Below are positions 1 to 5,375 of a DNA stretch of 5,586 bases, piece after piece. The stretch spans positions 1 through 5,586 of the forward strand of contig CAMWOD010000096.1 of NCBI GenBank assembly GCA_947175715.1, written 5' to 3'. A program made the translations under genes and the position numbers. Every line of letters begins with the position of its first letter. Positions within the stretch are counted from its first letter, which is position 1. This DNA comes from an uncultured Porphyromonadaceae bacterium (GTDB lineage Bacteria > Bacteroidota > Bacteroidia > Bacteroidales > Muribaculaceae). The notes under the pieces are model-generated. The model saw only the letters and a list, made by a program, of their open reading frames with translations. It ran no database searches and was not told the DNA's origin.

Positions 1-42
1 TTTCTTTTATGAAAAATAGAATTGATTAACCGTGCGATTTTT

Positions 43-73
43 TTTGCGGTTAGATGCAAAGTGCGTATCTTCG
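43..73 (+). promoter_or_regulatory. Bacteroidetes-type promoter of the comEB operon
   Basis: A TTTG at 43-46 is followed by a 19-base spacer and TATCTTCG at 66-73. This fits the known Bacteroides pattern of a -33 TTTG and a -7 TAnnTTTG, with one mismatch (C for T) in the -7 box. Transcription would start near 78-81, leaving a leader of about 28 bases before the ATG at 108. The leader contains a small AAGA/TCTT hairpin with a TTAG loop (82-93). No Shine-Dalgarno sequence precedes the ATG, which is usual for this phylum. The assignment is by pattern only. Confidence 0.65.
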
Positions 74-107
74 CGGCGTAAAAGATTAGTCTTACTTCAC
101 ACATCCT

Positions 108-539
108 ATGAACTTTAACGACAAGCAAGAAGTCCTCGACCGCCGCTACCTGCGGATGGCCCGTATATGGGCTGAAAACTCTTACTGTGAGCGCCGTAAG
201 GTGGGAGCTCTTCTTGTAAAGGGACAGATGATAATATCCGACGGATTCAATGGCACACCCTCGGGATTTGAGAATGTGTGCGAGGATGAAAACGGAGTGA
301 CAAAGCCTTATGTACTTCATGCCGAAGCCAATGCCATAACCAAGGTGGCCCGTTCGCACAATTCGAGCGCCGGCTCTACCCTCTACATCACGGCATCTCC
401 CTGCGTGGAATGCTCCAAGCTCATCATTCAGGCCGGCATCAAGCGTGTAGTTTTCAACGAGATATACCGCCTTACCGACGGGCTTGACCTGCTGCAACGC
501 GCCGGCATCGACGTTACACACATTCCCGACATCGATTGA
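108..539 (+). CDS. comEB: Deoxycytidylate (dCMP) deaminase, ComEB-type
   Basis: The product (143 aa) is a zinc-dependent cytidine/deoxycytidylate deaminase that should convert dCMP to dUMP, the substrate of thymidylate synthase, in the cytoplasm. The zinc site is complete: HAEANAI at residues 71-77 gives ligand His71 and the proton-shuttle Glu73, and SPCVEC at 97-102 gives Cys99 and Cys102. The N-terminal part (RYLRMARIWAENSYCERRKVG, about 13-33, and the FNGTPSG stretch at 47-53) is typical of dCMP deaminases rather than of tRNA or free-base deaminases. The length is normal for the short ComEB-like form. The ATG at 108 lies about 35 bases past a good promoter. The stop TGA shares one base with the ATG of the next gene, so the two are probably translationally coupled. 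The competence role implied by the B. subtilis gene name should not be assumed here. Confidence 0.93.
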   Translation: MNFNDKQEVLDRRYLRMARIWAENSYCERRKVGALLVKGQMIISDGFNGTPSGFENVCEDENGVTKPYVLHAEANAITKVARSHNSSAGSTLYITASPCVECSKLIIQAGIKRVVFNEIYRLTDGLDLLQRAGIDVTHIPDID

Positions 540-2179
540 TGAAAAGTAAAATTAAGTCGGCGGTATGGATTCCGCTGTTAATGGCTATCGCCTTTGTGGG
601 CGGCTGGTTTGTGGCCCTGTATCTGTCGACCCCCAAGGGGTTGTCGCCGGCTCAGCAGAAGCTTCAGAATATCCTCAACCTCATCGAGTCGCAGTATGTC
701 GATGATGTCAACCTCGACTCACTCATCGAGTACACTCTGCCCCAGCTGCTCAACAACCTCGACCCGCACTCAGTGTATATTCCAGCCGACAATCTTGAGG
801 CTGTAAATGACGAGCTGAGCCAATCGTTCAGCGGCATCGGCGTGACTTTCACCCTCAACAACGACTCGATCATAGTGCTCGAAGTACTCGCCGGAGGACC
901 AGCTGAGAAGGTGGGCCTGCAGAGCGGCGACCGCATTATCGCCATCGACGGCACTCCCACCGCTGGTGTCAATGTGACCCAGGAGTACGTGTTCAAGCAC
1001 CTGCGCGGTGAAGCCGGCACCACCGTCGACCTCACGATAATGCGCAATAACTCCGACAAGACTTACGAGTATCAGATCGTGCGCGGTCAGATACCCAACC
1101 GCTCGGTCGAGGCAGCCTATGTTGACGAGAATGGTGTTGGATTTGTAAAAATCACCAAATTTGCCCGCTCTACCTACGAGGAGTCGCTCAAAGCACTGAT
1201 GCGCCTCCTTGGCGAGGGTGCCACCTCAATCGTCATCGACCTGCGCGGCAACGGTGGCGGTCTGCTCGACCAGGCTCTGCTCCTAGCCAACGAGTTCCTG
1301 CCCAAAGGTGAGCTGATCATGTCGCAACGCGGACGCGACCCATCTTACAATCAAGAATTTTTCAGCGATGGCCGCGGATACCTGCAAGAGATACCCCTGG
1401 TGGTAATGATCGACGAGTTTACCGCTTCGGCCAGCGAGATATTTGCCGGCGCGATACAAGACAATGACCGCGGTGTGATAATTGGGCGTCGATCGTTCGG
1501 CAAGGGACTGATACAAAATCAGATCACCCTACCCGACAGCAGCGCAGTGCGTCTGACCGTGGCCCGCTACTATACTCCCTCGGGCCGAAGCATACAGAAG
1601 CAGTACTCCATGGGGCATGCCGAGACCTACGAGCAAGAGATGCTTCACCGATACGAAACCGGCGAGATGGAAACAGCCGACTCAATCAAGGTCAACCTCA
1701 ATGAAGCCTATAAGACACTCAATGGCCGCACAGTGTATGGCGGCGGAGGCATCATACCCGACGTGTTTATCTCAATCAAAGATAGCACCTACGTCACCCC
1801 CTACCTCACCAAGGTAATCAATGCCGGATTGTTCCAGCAGTTTGCGCTCAATTATGTGTCGGATCATGGCACAGCACTCGCCAAAGTTAAAACCGTCGAT
1901 GACTTATTGAAGCAGCTGCCATCCGACGACATGCTTCTCAACACATTTGTAGACTATTGCAACTCCGAAGCAAAAATACGCAAACAGTGGGCCTACATCA
2001 ACCAATCGTCGCCGTTGATTGTTAATATCCTAAAGGCCATGATAGCCCGCGACACCCTGGGACCATCGGCTTACTATCAGATTATTAACAAATATGACGC
2101 AGGGGTGGAGCGCGCTATTCAAGAGGTCACCGGCGATGGCTCCACGCCTCCCATCAAACAAGGATTTACACCTAAATGA
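539..2179 (+). CDS. S41 family C-terminal processing peptidase (CtpA/Prc-like), membrane-anchored
   Basis: The 546-residue protein is a tail-specific-type serine protease acting on the periplasmic side of the inner membrane. A single hydrophobic segment (about residues 8-29, preceded by lysines) is a signal anchor; no lipobox cysteine is visible. An N-terminal helical region carries LDPHSVYIP (about 74-82). A PDZ domain follows (about 94-177, with GGPAEKVGLQSGDRI), then the S41 catalytic core with the GNGGG turn (about 237-241). The Ser/Lys/Gln triad of CtpB/Prc can be placed: Ser297 in TASASEI, Lys322 in FGKG and Gln326, matching the 25- and 4-residue spacing of that family. The C-terminal 110 residues are an extra, mostly helical extension. 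A TTG at 536 could add one residue, but the ATG at 539 forms a TGATG junction with comEB and is preferred. The end overlaps the next gene by 4 bases. The substrate cannot be told from sequence. Confidence 0.93.
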   Translation: MKSKIKSAVWIPLLMAIAFVGGWFVALYLSTPKGLSPAQQKLQNILNLIESQYVDDVNLDSLIEYTLPQLLNNLDPHSVYIPADNLEAVNDELSQSFSGIGVTFTLNNDSIIVLEVLAGGPAEKVGLQSGDRIIAIDGTPTAGVNVTQEYVFKHLRGEAGTTVDLTIMRNNSDKTYEYQIVRGQIPNRSVEAAYVDENGVGFVKITKFARSTYEESLKALMRLLGEGATSIVIDLRGNGGGLLDQALLLANEFLPKGELIMSQRGRDPSYNQEFFSDGRGYLQEIPLVVMIDEFTASASEIFAGAIQDNDRGVIIGRRSFGKGLIQNQITLPDSSAVRLTVARYYTPSGRSIQKQYSMGHAETYEQEMLHRYETGEMETADSIKVNLNEAYKTLNGRTVYGGGGIIPDVFISIKDSTYVTPYLTKVINAGLFQQFALNYVSDHGTALAKVKTVDDLLKQLPSDDMLLNTFVDYCNSEAKIRKQWAYINQSSPLIVNILKAMIARDTLGPSAYYQIINKYDAGVERAIQEVTGDGSTPPIKQGFTPK

Positions 2180-2721
2180 GGAAAGAAGACATAAGAAGCC
2201 GCATCAAAGCCCATAAAAGCCTGCTCTCGGAGCATGAGAAGGAGGAGGCAGCCGAGCGTGTGTTCGCACAACTCGAACGAACGGCGGCTTTCATACTCGC
2301 CGACCACATATTGCTCTACCACTCACTGCCCGACGAACTGTCGACCCGACGCTTCATCGAGAAATGGCACAAGTTGAAACACTTCTTCCTGCCACGCGTC
2401 AACGGCGTGAACCTGGAGATACTACCCTACGACCGCTCGACATTGAAATTGGGAGCATTCCACATCGAGGAGCCCGACGGCGACAACGTGTACGACCCCG
2501 CCGAGATTGAAATGGTGATAGTACCCGCTATCGCCTACGACAGCATGGGCAACCGTGTGGGTCGCGGCAAGGGTTTCTACGACCGTCTATTAGCCGACTT
2601 ACCAGCCACCAAAGTGGGCATAGGCTATGATTTCCAGCTCGTCGATGCCATCGATGCCGAGCCACACGATGTGAAGGTAGACATAGTCATCACCGAAAGC
2701 CGATACATTCGTGTAAAGTGA
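2176..2721 (+). CDS. fau: 5-formyltetrahydrofolate cyclo-ligase
   Basis: The 181-residue protein is a 5-FCL (methenyl-THF synthetase, YgfA/Fau family). It uses ATP to convert 5-formyl-THF to 5,10-methenyl-THF, returning the stored folate to one-carbon metabolism in the cytoplasm. The N-terminal helix with basic residues (RKEDIRSRIKAHKSLL) is typical. YHSLPDELST (48-57) matches the early strand and substrate loop. GAFHIEEP (93-100) corresponds to the folate-binding region. VGRGKGFYDR (128-137) is the conserved glycine-rich nucleotide-binding signature, and EPHDVKVDIVIT (162-173) the conserved C-terminal segment. Length is standard. The start is fixed by an ATGA overlap with the protease gene. 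Its partner upstream, dCMP deaminase, feeds dUMP to thymidylate synthase, which consumes a folate cofactor, so the shared operon makes metabolic sense (inference). Confidence 0.93.
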   Translation: MRKEDIRSRIKAHKSLLSEHEKEEAAERVFAQLERTAAFILADHILLYHSLPDELSTRRFIEKWHKLKHFFLPRVNGVNLEILPYDRSTLKLGAFHIEEPDGDNVYDPAEIEMVIVPAIAYDSMGNRVGRGKGFYDRLLADLPATKVGIGYDFQLVDAIDAEPHDVKVDIVITESRYIRVK

Positions 2722-3593
2722 CCCAGATATTGCCACATACCCAACTTAGCGATGTGATACTTCGCGACCCCGACATCATACCCCTGATCAACCGATGGGG
2801 TATAAAGCTGGGTGTGGGCACCAATACTGTGGCCGAGATATGCCAGTGCCACGGCATCGACACGATGCTATTCTGCACTATCCTCAACACATTTGTCAAC
2901 GACAACTACTTCCCTGTGCGCAATCTCATGGAGTGCGACCCGCCGCAGCTGGTGCAATACCTCACCCTCACCTATCAATCCTACACCCACTACCAGCTCC
3001 CCACAATCGACCGCCACTTCGACATGCTCATGCAGCGTAGCGGCAACGACAACAACCTGGCACACCTGCGCCGCTTCTTCAACGAGATGAAGCAGCAGAT
3101 TTTAGGTCGCATAGCATTCGACATGGAGCAGTGGTTTCCCGCCATTGCCGAGGGGAGGCATATCGAAGTGCCCGAGAGCACCGACATCAACGAGCAGCTG
3201 TCTGACATCAAACACATGCTCGTGAGCCACCTCGAGGGTAATTATGACACCAATCTGTGCTATGCAGTCATCACCGTGATATTCTCGCTGTGCAAGGATA
3301 TGCTCAAAAACAACCGCCTGCGCGACCGTATATTGCGTGCCATCACTTGCCCCTCTACCCCCAATGCCGACTCTTCGCAGTCCACGCCATTGTCGGCGCG
3401 CGAGATCGAAGTGCTACGACTGGTGGCATTAGGGCGCATCAACAAGGAAATTGCCGCTGAATTGGGCATAAGCTTCAATACCGTGCTAACCCACCGCCGC
3501 AATATCACTGCCAAGCTTGGCATACGCTCAGTGTCGGGCCTCGGCGCTTACGCTCTCACCCGCGGCTACATCACCGAGCACCAGCTCTCCTAA
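2718..3593 (+). CDS. LuxR-type HTH regulator with DUF542/hemerythrin-like N-terminal half
   Basis: The 291-residue protein ends in a clear LuxR/GerE DNA-binding domain (about 224-289): LSAREIEVLRLVALG, then INKEIAAELGIS and the recognition helix NTVLTHRRNITAKLGI. There is no receiver domain before it. Residues about 8-60 (LSDVILRDPDIIPLINRWGIKLGVG, then TVAEICQCHGID) resemble the DUF542 (ScdA_N) module of the YtfE/ScdA iron-sulfur repair proteins, with LGVG where those have CCGG. Residues about 66-150 resemble the first half of their hemerythrin-like bundle (YTHYQLPTIDRHFDML and FDMEQWFPAIAEG), but the YtfE ligand positions appear to be Gln, Ser, Lys, Arg and Asp. Residues 155-210 form a helical linker. 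It is probably a cytoplasmic transcription factor whose signal is unknown; redox or NO sensing is only a guess from the relatives. The GTG start sits in a GTGA overlap with the cyclo-ligase stop. The DNA-binding call is firm; the N-terminal homology is from memory of the motifs. Confidence 0.82.
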   Translation: MTQILPHTQLSDVILRDPDIIPLINRWGIKLGVGTNTVAEICQCHGIDTMLFCTILNTFVNDNYFPVRNLMECDPPQLVQYLTLTYQSYTHYQLPTIDRHFDMLMQRSGNDNNLAHLRRFFNEMKQQILGRIAFDMEQWFPAIAEGRHIEVPESTDINEQLSDIKHMLVSHLEGNYDTNLCYAVITVIFSLCKDMLKNNRLRDRILRAITCPSTPNADSSQSTPLSAREIEVLRLVALGRINKEIAAELGISFNTVLTHRRNITAKLGIRSVSGLGAYALTRGYITEHQLS

Positions 3594-3611
3594 TTACTAA
3601 TTCCTAATTCC
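3591..3611 (+). repeat. Three tandem TAATTnC heptamers after the regulator gene
   Basis: TAATTAC, TAATTCC and TAATTCC follow one another without a gap, and the first contributes the TAA stop codon of the regulator gene. A decayed fourth copy (AAAATTC) may follow at 3612-3618. The array fills most of the only sizeable gap inside the gene cluster. Its role is unknown; it could be a microsatellite or the remnant of a dispersed intergenic repeat. Confidence 0.6.
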
Positions 3612-3622
3612 AAAATTCTCTC

Positions 3623-4186
3623 ATGTATATCGCCTCACAAAAACGAAAAGAAAATATAGCGGAATACCTCCTATATATGTGGAATATCGAGGACATAATC
3701 CGTGCAAACGGTCTTGACATACAGCGAATCAAAGACAATGTAATCGACCGCAGCAACCTTGATGAAGCTCAGCGCAAGGAACTCACCGAATGGTACGAGT
3801 CGCTTATCGACATGATGCGGCGCGAAGGAGTCACAGAGCGAGGACATCTGCAGATCAACAAAAATGTGCTCAGCGACATGGTACGCCTACACCAAGCCCT
3901 GCTTAAGGATCCAAAATTTCCCAAATATACGGCCGAGTTTTACCGTGCCCTACCCTATATCGTGGAACTTCGCTCAAAAGCCGGAGAAGAGAAAGCCGGA
4001 GAAATCGAAACATGCTTCAATGCCCTCTACGGCATGCTCATGCTCAGACTGCAAAGCAAGGAAATCACCCCCGACACTGCCAACGCCATCAAGGAGATTT
4101 CATCGTTCATAGCCCTGCTCGCACACTACTACAAGCTCGATTCTGAGGACAAATTATTTGACAACGACGACCAGCCCGCAGAGTAA
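3623..4186 (+). CDS. DUF4924 family protein
   Basis: The 187-residue protein is recognised as DUF4924, a family of unknown function that I know from Bacteroidetes. The characteristic N-terminus MYIASQKRKENIAEYLLYMWNIEDIIRA is present, followed by a stretch of amphipathic helices. The middle carries GHLQINKNVL (74-83), MVRLHQALLKDPKFPKYTAEFY (86-107), PYIVELRSKAG (111-121) and ETCFNALYGMLMLRLQSKEI (129-148). There is no signal peptide, membrane segment or obvious catalytic motif, so it is probably a soluble all-helical cytoplasmic protein. The C-terminal tail is acidic (DSEDKLFDNDDQPAE). It starts 29 bases after the regulator gene, beyond the heptamer repeat, and ends 2 bases before the methyltransferase start, suggesting co-expression with the RNA methyltransferase. 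No function is proposed. Confidence 0.85.
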   Translation: MYIASQKRKENIAEYLLYMWNIEDIIRANGLDIQRIKDNVIDRSNLDEAQRKELTEWYESLIDMMRREGVTERGHLQINKNVLSDMVRLHQALLKDPKFPKYTAEFYRALPYIVELRSKAGEEKAGEIETCFNALYGMLMLRLQSKEITPDTANAIKEISSFIALLAHYYKLDSEDKLFDNDDQPAE

Positions 4187-4188
4187 TC

Positions 4189-5010
4189 GTGTCAAACCCC
4201 AATCTACATCATATAACCTCGGCCGACGATGCGCGCATAGCACCATTTTGCCGACTCACCGAAGCCCAGCTGCGCAACCGACTCAACCCCGATGAGGGCA
4301 TCTTCATAGCCGAAAGTCCCAAAGTGATACGCGTGGCCCTCGATGCCGGGTATCACCCCGTTTCACTTCTTGCCGAGGAGCGGCATCTCCATGGCGACGC
4401 AGCCGATATAGTGGCCCGATGCCCCGACATCGACATCTACACCGGCGAGCGAAGCATTTTGGAGAATATCACGGGCTATACCCTCACCCGAGGGGTACTG
4501 ATGGCCATGCGCCGACCCCAGCCGCAGGCACTTGCCGACGTATGCGCCGGGGCTAAGCGTGTCGTGGTAATCGACAACGTAGTCGACACCACCAATATCG
4601 GCTCGATATTCCGCTCAGCAGCAGCACTTGGTATCGACACCGTTCTACTCACACCTACATCTTGCGACCCTCTCAACCGACGCTCCATACGCGTATCAAT
4701 GGGCTCGGTATTCCTCGTTCCGTGGACATGGCTCGACTCCTCGGCCCACTATATCGCATCACTCAAAAACTTAGGATTCACCACAGTAGCGATGGCATTG
4801 ACCGACCAGTCAATCCGACTTGACGACCCCGCACTCCATACCCCCGGCAACCGACTGGCCATAATCATGGGCAATGAGGGTGACGGACTACCCACAACCA
4901 CCATCGCCCAGGCCGACTACACCGTGATGATACCCATGGCACACTCAGTCGACTCCCTCAACGTAGCAGCTGCCTCCGCCATCGCCTTCTACGCCCTCCG
5001 CCAATCTTGA
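4189..5010 (+). CDS. TrmH/SpoU family RNA methyltransferase
   Basis: The 273-residue protein is a SPOUT-class, S-adenosylmethionine-dependent 2'-O-ribose methyltransferase of rRNA or tRNA. An N-terminal substrate-binding domain (about 15-105, with NPDEGIFIAESPKVIRVALDAG) precedes the knotted catalytic domain (about 122-272). All three SpoU motifs are visible: motif 1 as DNVVDTTNIGSIFRSAAALG (129-148, with Asn136 and Arg142), motif 2 as IIMGNEGDGL (225-234) and motif 3 as IPMAHSVDSLNVAAASAIAFY (248-268), which form the SAM-binding trefoil knot. Size fits the RlmB/TsnR-like group with a substrate-binding domain, but the modified nucleotide cannot be assigned. The start is a GTG two bases after the DUF4924 stop, chosen because it precedes the whole N-terminal domain and no upstream ATG exists in frame. 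It is the last gene of the cluster. Confidence 0.9.
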   Translation: MSNPNLHHITSADDARIAPFCRLTEAQLRNRLNPDEGIFIAESPKVIRVALDAGYHPVSLLAEERHLHGDAADIVARCPDIDIYTGERSILENITGYTLTRGVLMAMRRPQPQALADVCAGAKRVVVIDNVVDTTNIGSIFRSAAALGIDTVLLTPTSCDPLNRRSIRVSMGSVFLVPWTWLDSSAHYIASLKNLGFTTVAMALTDQSIRLDDPALHTPGNRLAIIMGNEGDGLPTTTIAQADYTVMIPMAHSVDSLNVAAASAIAFYALRQS

Positions 5011-5062
5011 GCCTCCCCACACTCGCTTTGCTTCATGTGGTGTTCATAACAACATCGCCACG

Positions 5063-5132
5063 CCGCGGCTCAAATCGGAGTAATCGGAGTAATTAGAATT
5101 ATTAGACCAATCTGACGACAGCTGAGCCGCGG
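5063..5132. repeat. 10-bp perfect inverted repeat enclosing the nonamer array
   Basis: CCGCGGCTCA at 5063-5072 is perfectly complementary to TGAGCCGCGG at 5123-5132. Beyond a 3x3 internal loop the pairing continues with TCGCC (5055-5059) and GGCGA (5136-5140). The 50-base loop is AT-rich and made of 9-base units. There is no T-tract after the right arm, so it is not a standard terminator. It begins about 50 bases after the last gene of the cluster and could be a palindromic intergenic repeat or a processing/stability hairpin at the 3' end of that mRNA. Confidence 0.7.
5073..5117 (+). repeat. Degenerate 9-base tandem array
   Basis: Two identical copies of AATCGGAGT are followed in register by AATTAGAAT, TATTAGACC and AATCTGACG, giving five 9-base units with the shared pattern wATynGAnn. 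The first two are certain; the last three are degenerate. The array exactly fills the space after the left arm of the surrounding inverted repeat. Confidence 0.55.
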
Positions 5133-5138
5133 AGCGGC

Positions 5139-5229
5139 GATATCGTACCGAACCCCGTGTGATGGGCGTAAGCCCGAACGCGGGGAGGTCATGCCCGTAA
5201 GATCATCTGAGTGCCGAAGGTACGATGTT
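5139..5229 (+). other. Candidate structured element (stem-closed, GNRA-capped)
   Basis: An 11-bp stem (5139-5149 with 5219-5229, two G-U pairs included) can close a 91-base element. Inside, CCCCGTGT (5153-5160) pairs with ACGCGGGG (5178-5185), and beyond a small internal loop GGGC pairs with GCCC around a GTAA tetraloop (5164-5175), which is of the GNRA class. A weaker second arm can form from 5186-5192 and 5202-5208. The block is more GC-rich and more foldable than its flanks and holds no convincing gene. I do not recognise it as a known riboswitch or RNA family. It lies upstream of the predicted alaS promoter, so if transcribed it is probably part of the upstream operon's 3' region or a separate unit; a DNA-level dispersed repeat is equally possible. 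Confidence 0.45.
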
Positions 5230-5246
5230 ATAGCCGTAACAGAGAC

Positions 5247-5271
5247 CGGCCGCTACGCAGCCGTAATTTTT
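5247..5271 (+). terminator. Possible weak intrinsic terminator
   Basis: CGGC (5247-5250) pairs with GCCG (5260-5263) around a 9-base loop and is followed by TAATTTTT. The stem is only 4 bp, so this is a weak candidate, but it is the only hairpin plus T-tract on the plus strand between the methyltransferase gene and alaS, and it sits at the right side of the foldable block. Confidence 0.3.
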
Positions 5272-5312
5272 CGGGGGTGATAATACCACTATTTGCCGAA
5301 AAGGGGTAAGGT

Positions 5313-5338
5313 TTTGTCGGAAAAAATGCGTAAATTCG
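5313..5338 (+). promoter_or_regulatory. Probable alaS promoter (good -7, poorly spaced -33)
   Basis: TAAATTCG at 5331-5338 matches the Bacteroidetes -7 TAnnTTTG with the same C-for-T variant as the promoter at 43-73, in a similar context (GCG before, CG after). A TTTG at 5313-5316 lies only 14 bases upstream, shorter than the usual 19-21, so the -33 element is doubtful. Transcription would start near 5343-5347, giving a leader of about 30 AT-rich bases before the ATG at 5376. Confidence 0.5.
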
Positions 5339-5375
5339 CGTGATAATTCAATAAGCTAAATCATAGTTACATAAT

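Noticed and set aside
1..42. End of an upstream gene
   Set aside because: The first 42 bases are AT-rich with no identifiable coding signal on either strand; too short to assign.
536..538. TTG as the start of the S41 protease
   Set aside because: It would add a single residue before the ATG at 539. The ATG gives a clean TGATG junction and is the stronger start codon.
664..1059. A 131-codon minus-strand open frame inside the protease gene
   Set aside because: It lies antisense to the conserved PDZ region of a clear S41 protease, has no recognisable domain, and is typical of shadow frames in GC-rich coding DNA. The same applies to the other minus-strand and alternate-frame openings across 594-4688.
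2718..3386. Receiver domain of a two-component response regulator before the LuxR HTH
   Set aside because: There is no phospho-acceptor Asp pattern or CheY-like alternation of strands and helices; the segment is predicted to be all-helical and resembles DUF542/hemerythrin instead.
5017..5040. CCACA/TGTGG hairpin after the methyltransferase gene as an intrinsic terminator
   Set aside because: The stem is only 5 bp with a 14-base loop and no T-tract follows.
5073..5117. CRISPR array
   Set aside because: Units are 9 bases in direct tandem with no unique spacers and no cas genes nearby.
5268..5302. TTTTCGG/CCGAAAA inverted repeat as an alaS operator
   Set aside because: Seven bp with a 21-base loop in low-complexity T/A runs is easily accidental, and it lies upstream of the predicted promoter with nothing else to support it.
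5139..5375. T-box or other tRNA-sensing leader for alaS
   Set aside because: No T-box sequence or terminator/antiterminator pair adjacent to alaS is visible, the predicted alaS promoter lies downstream of the folded block, and T-boxes are not typical of this phylum.
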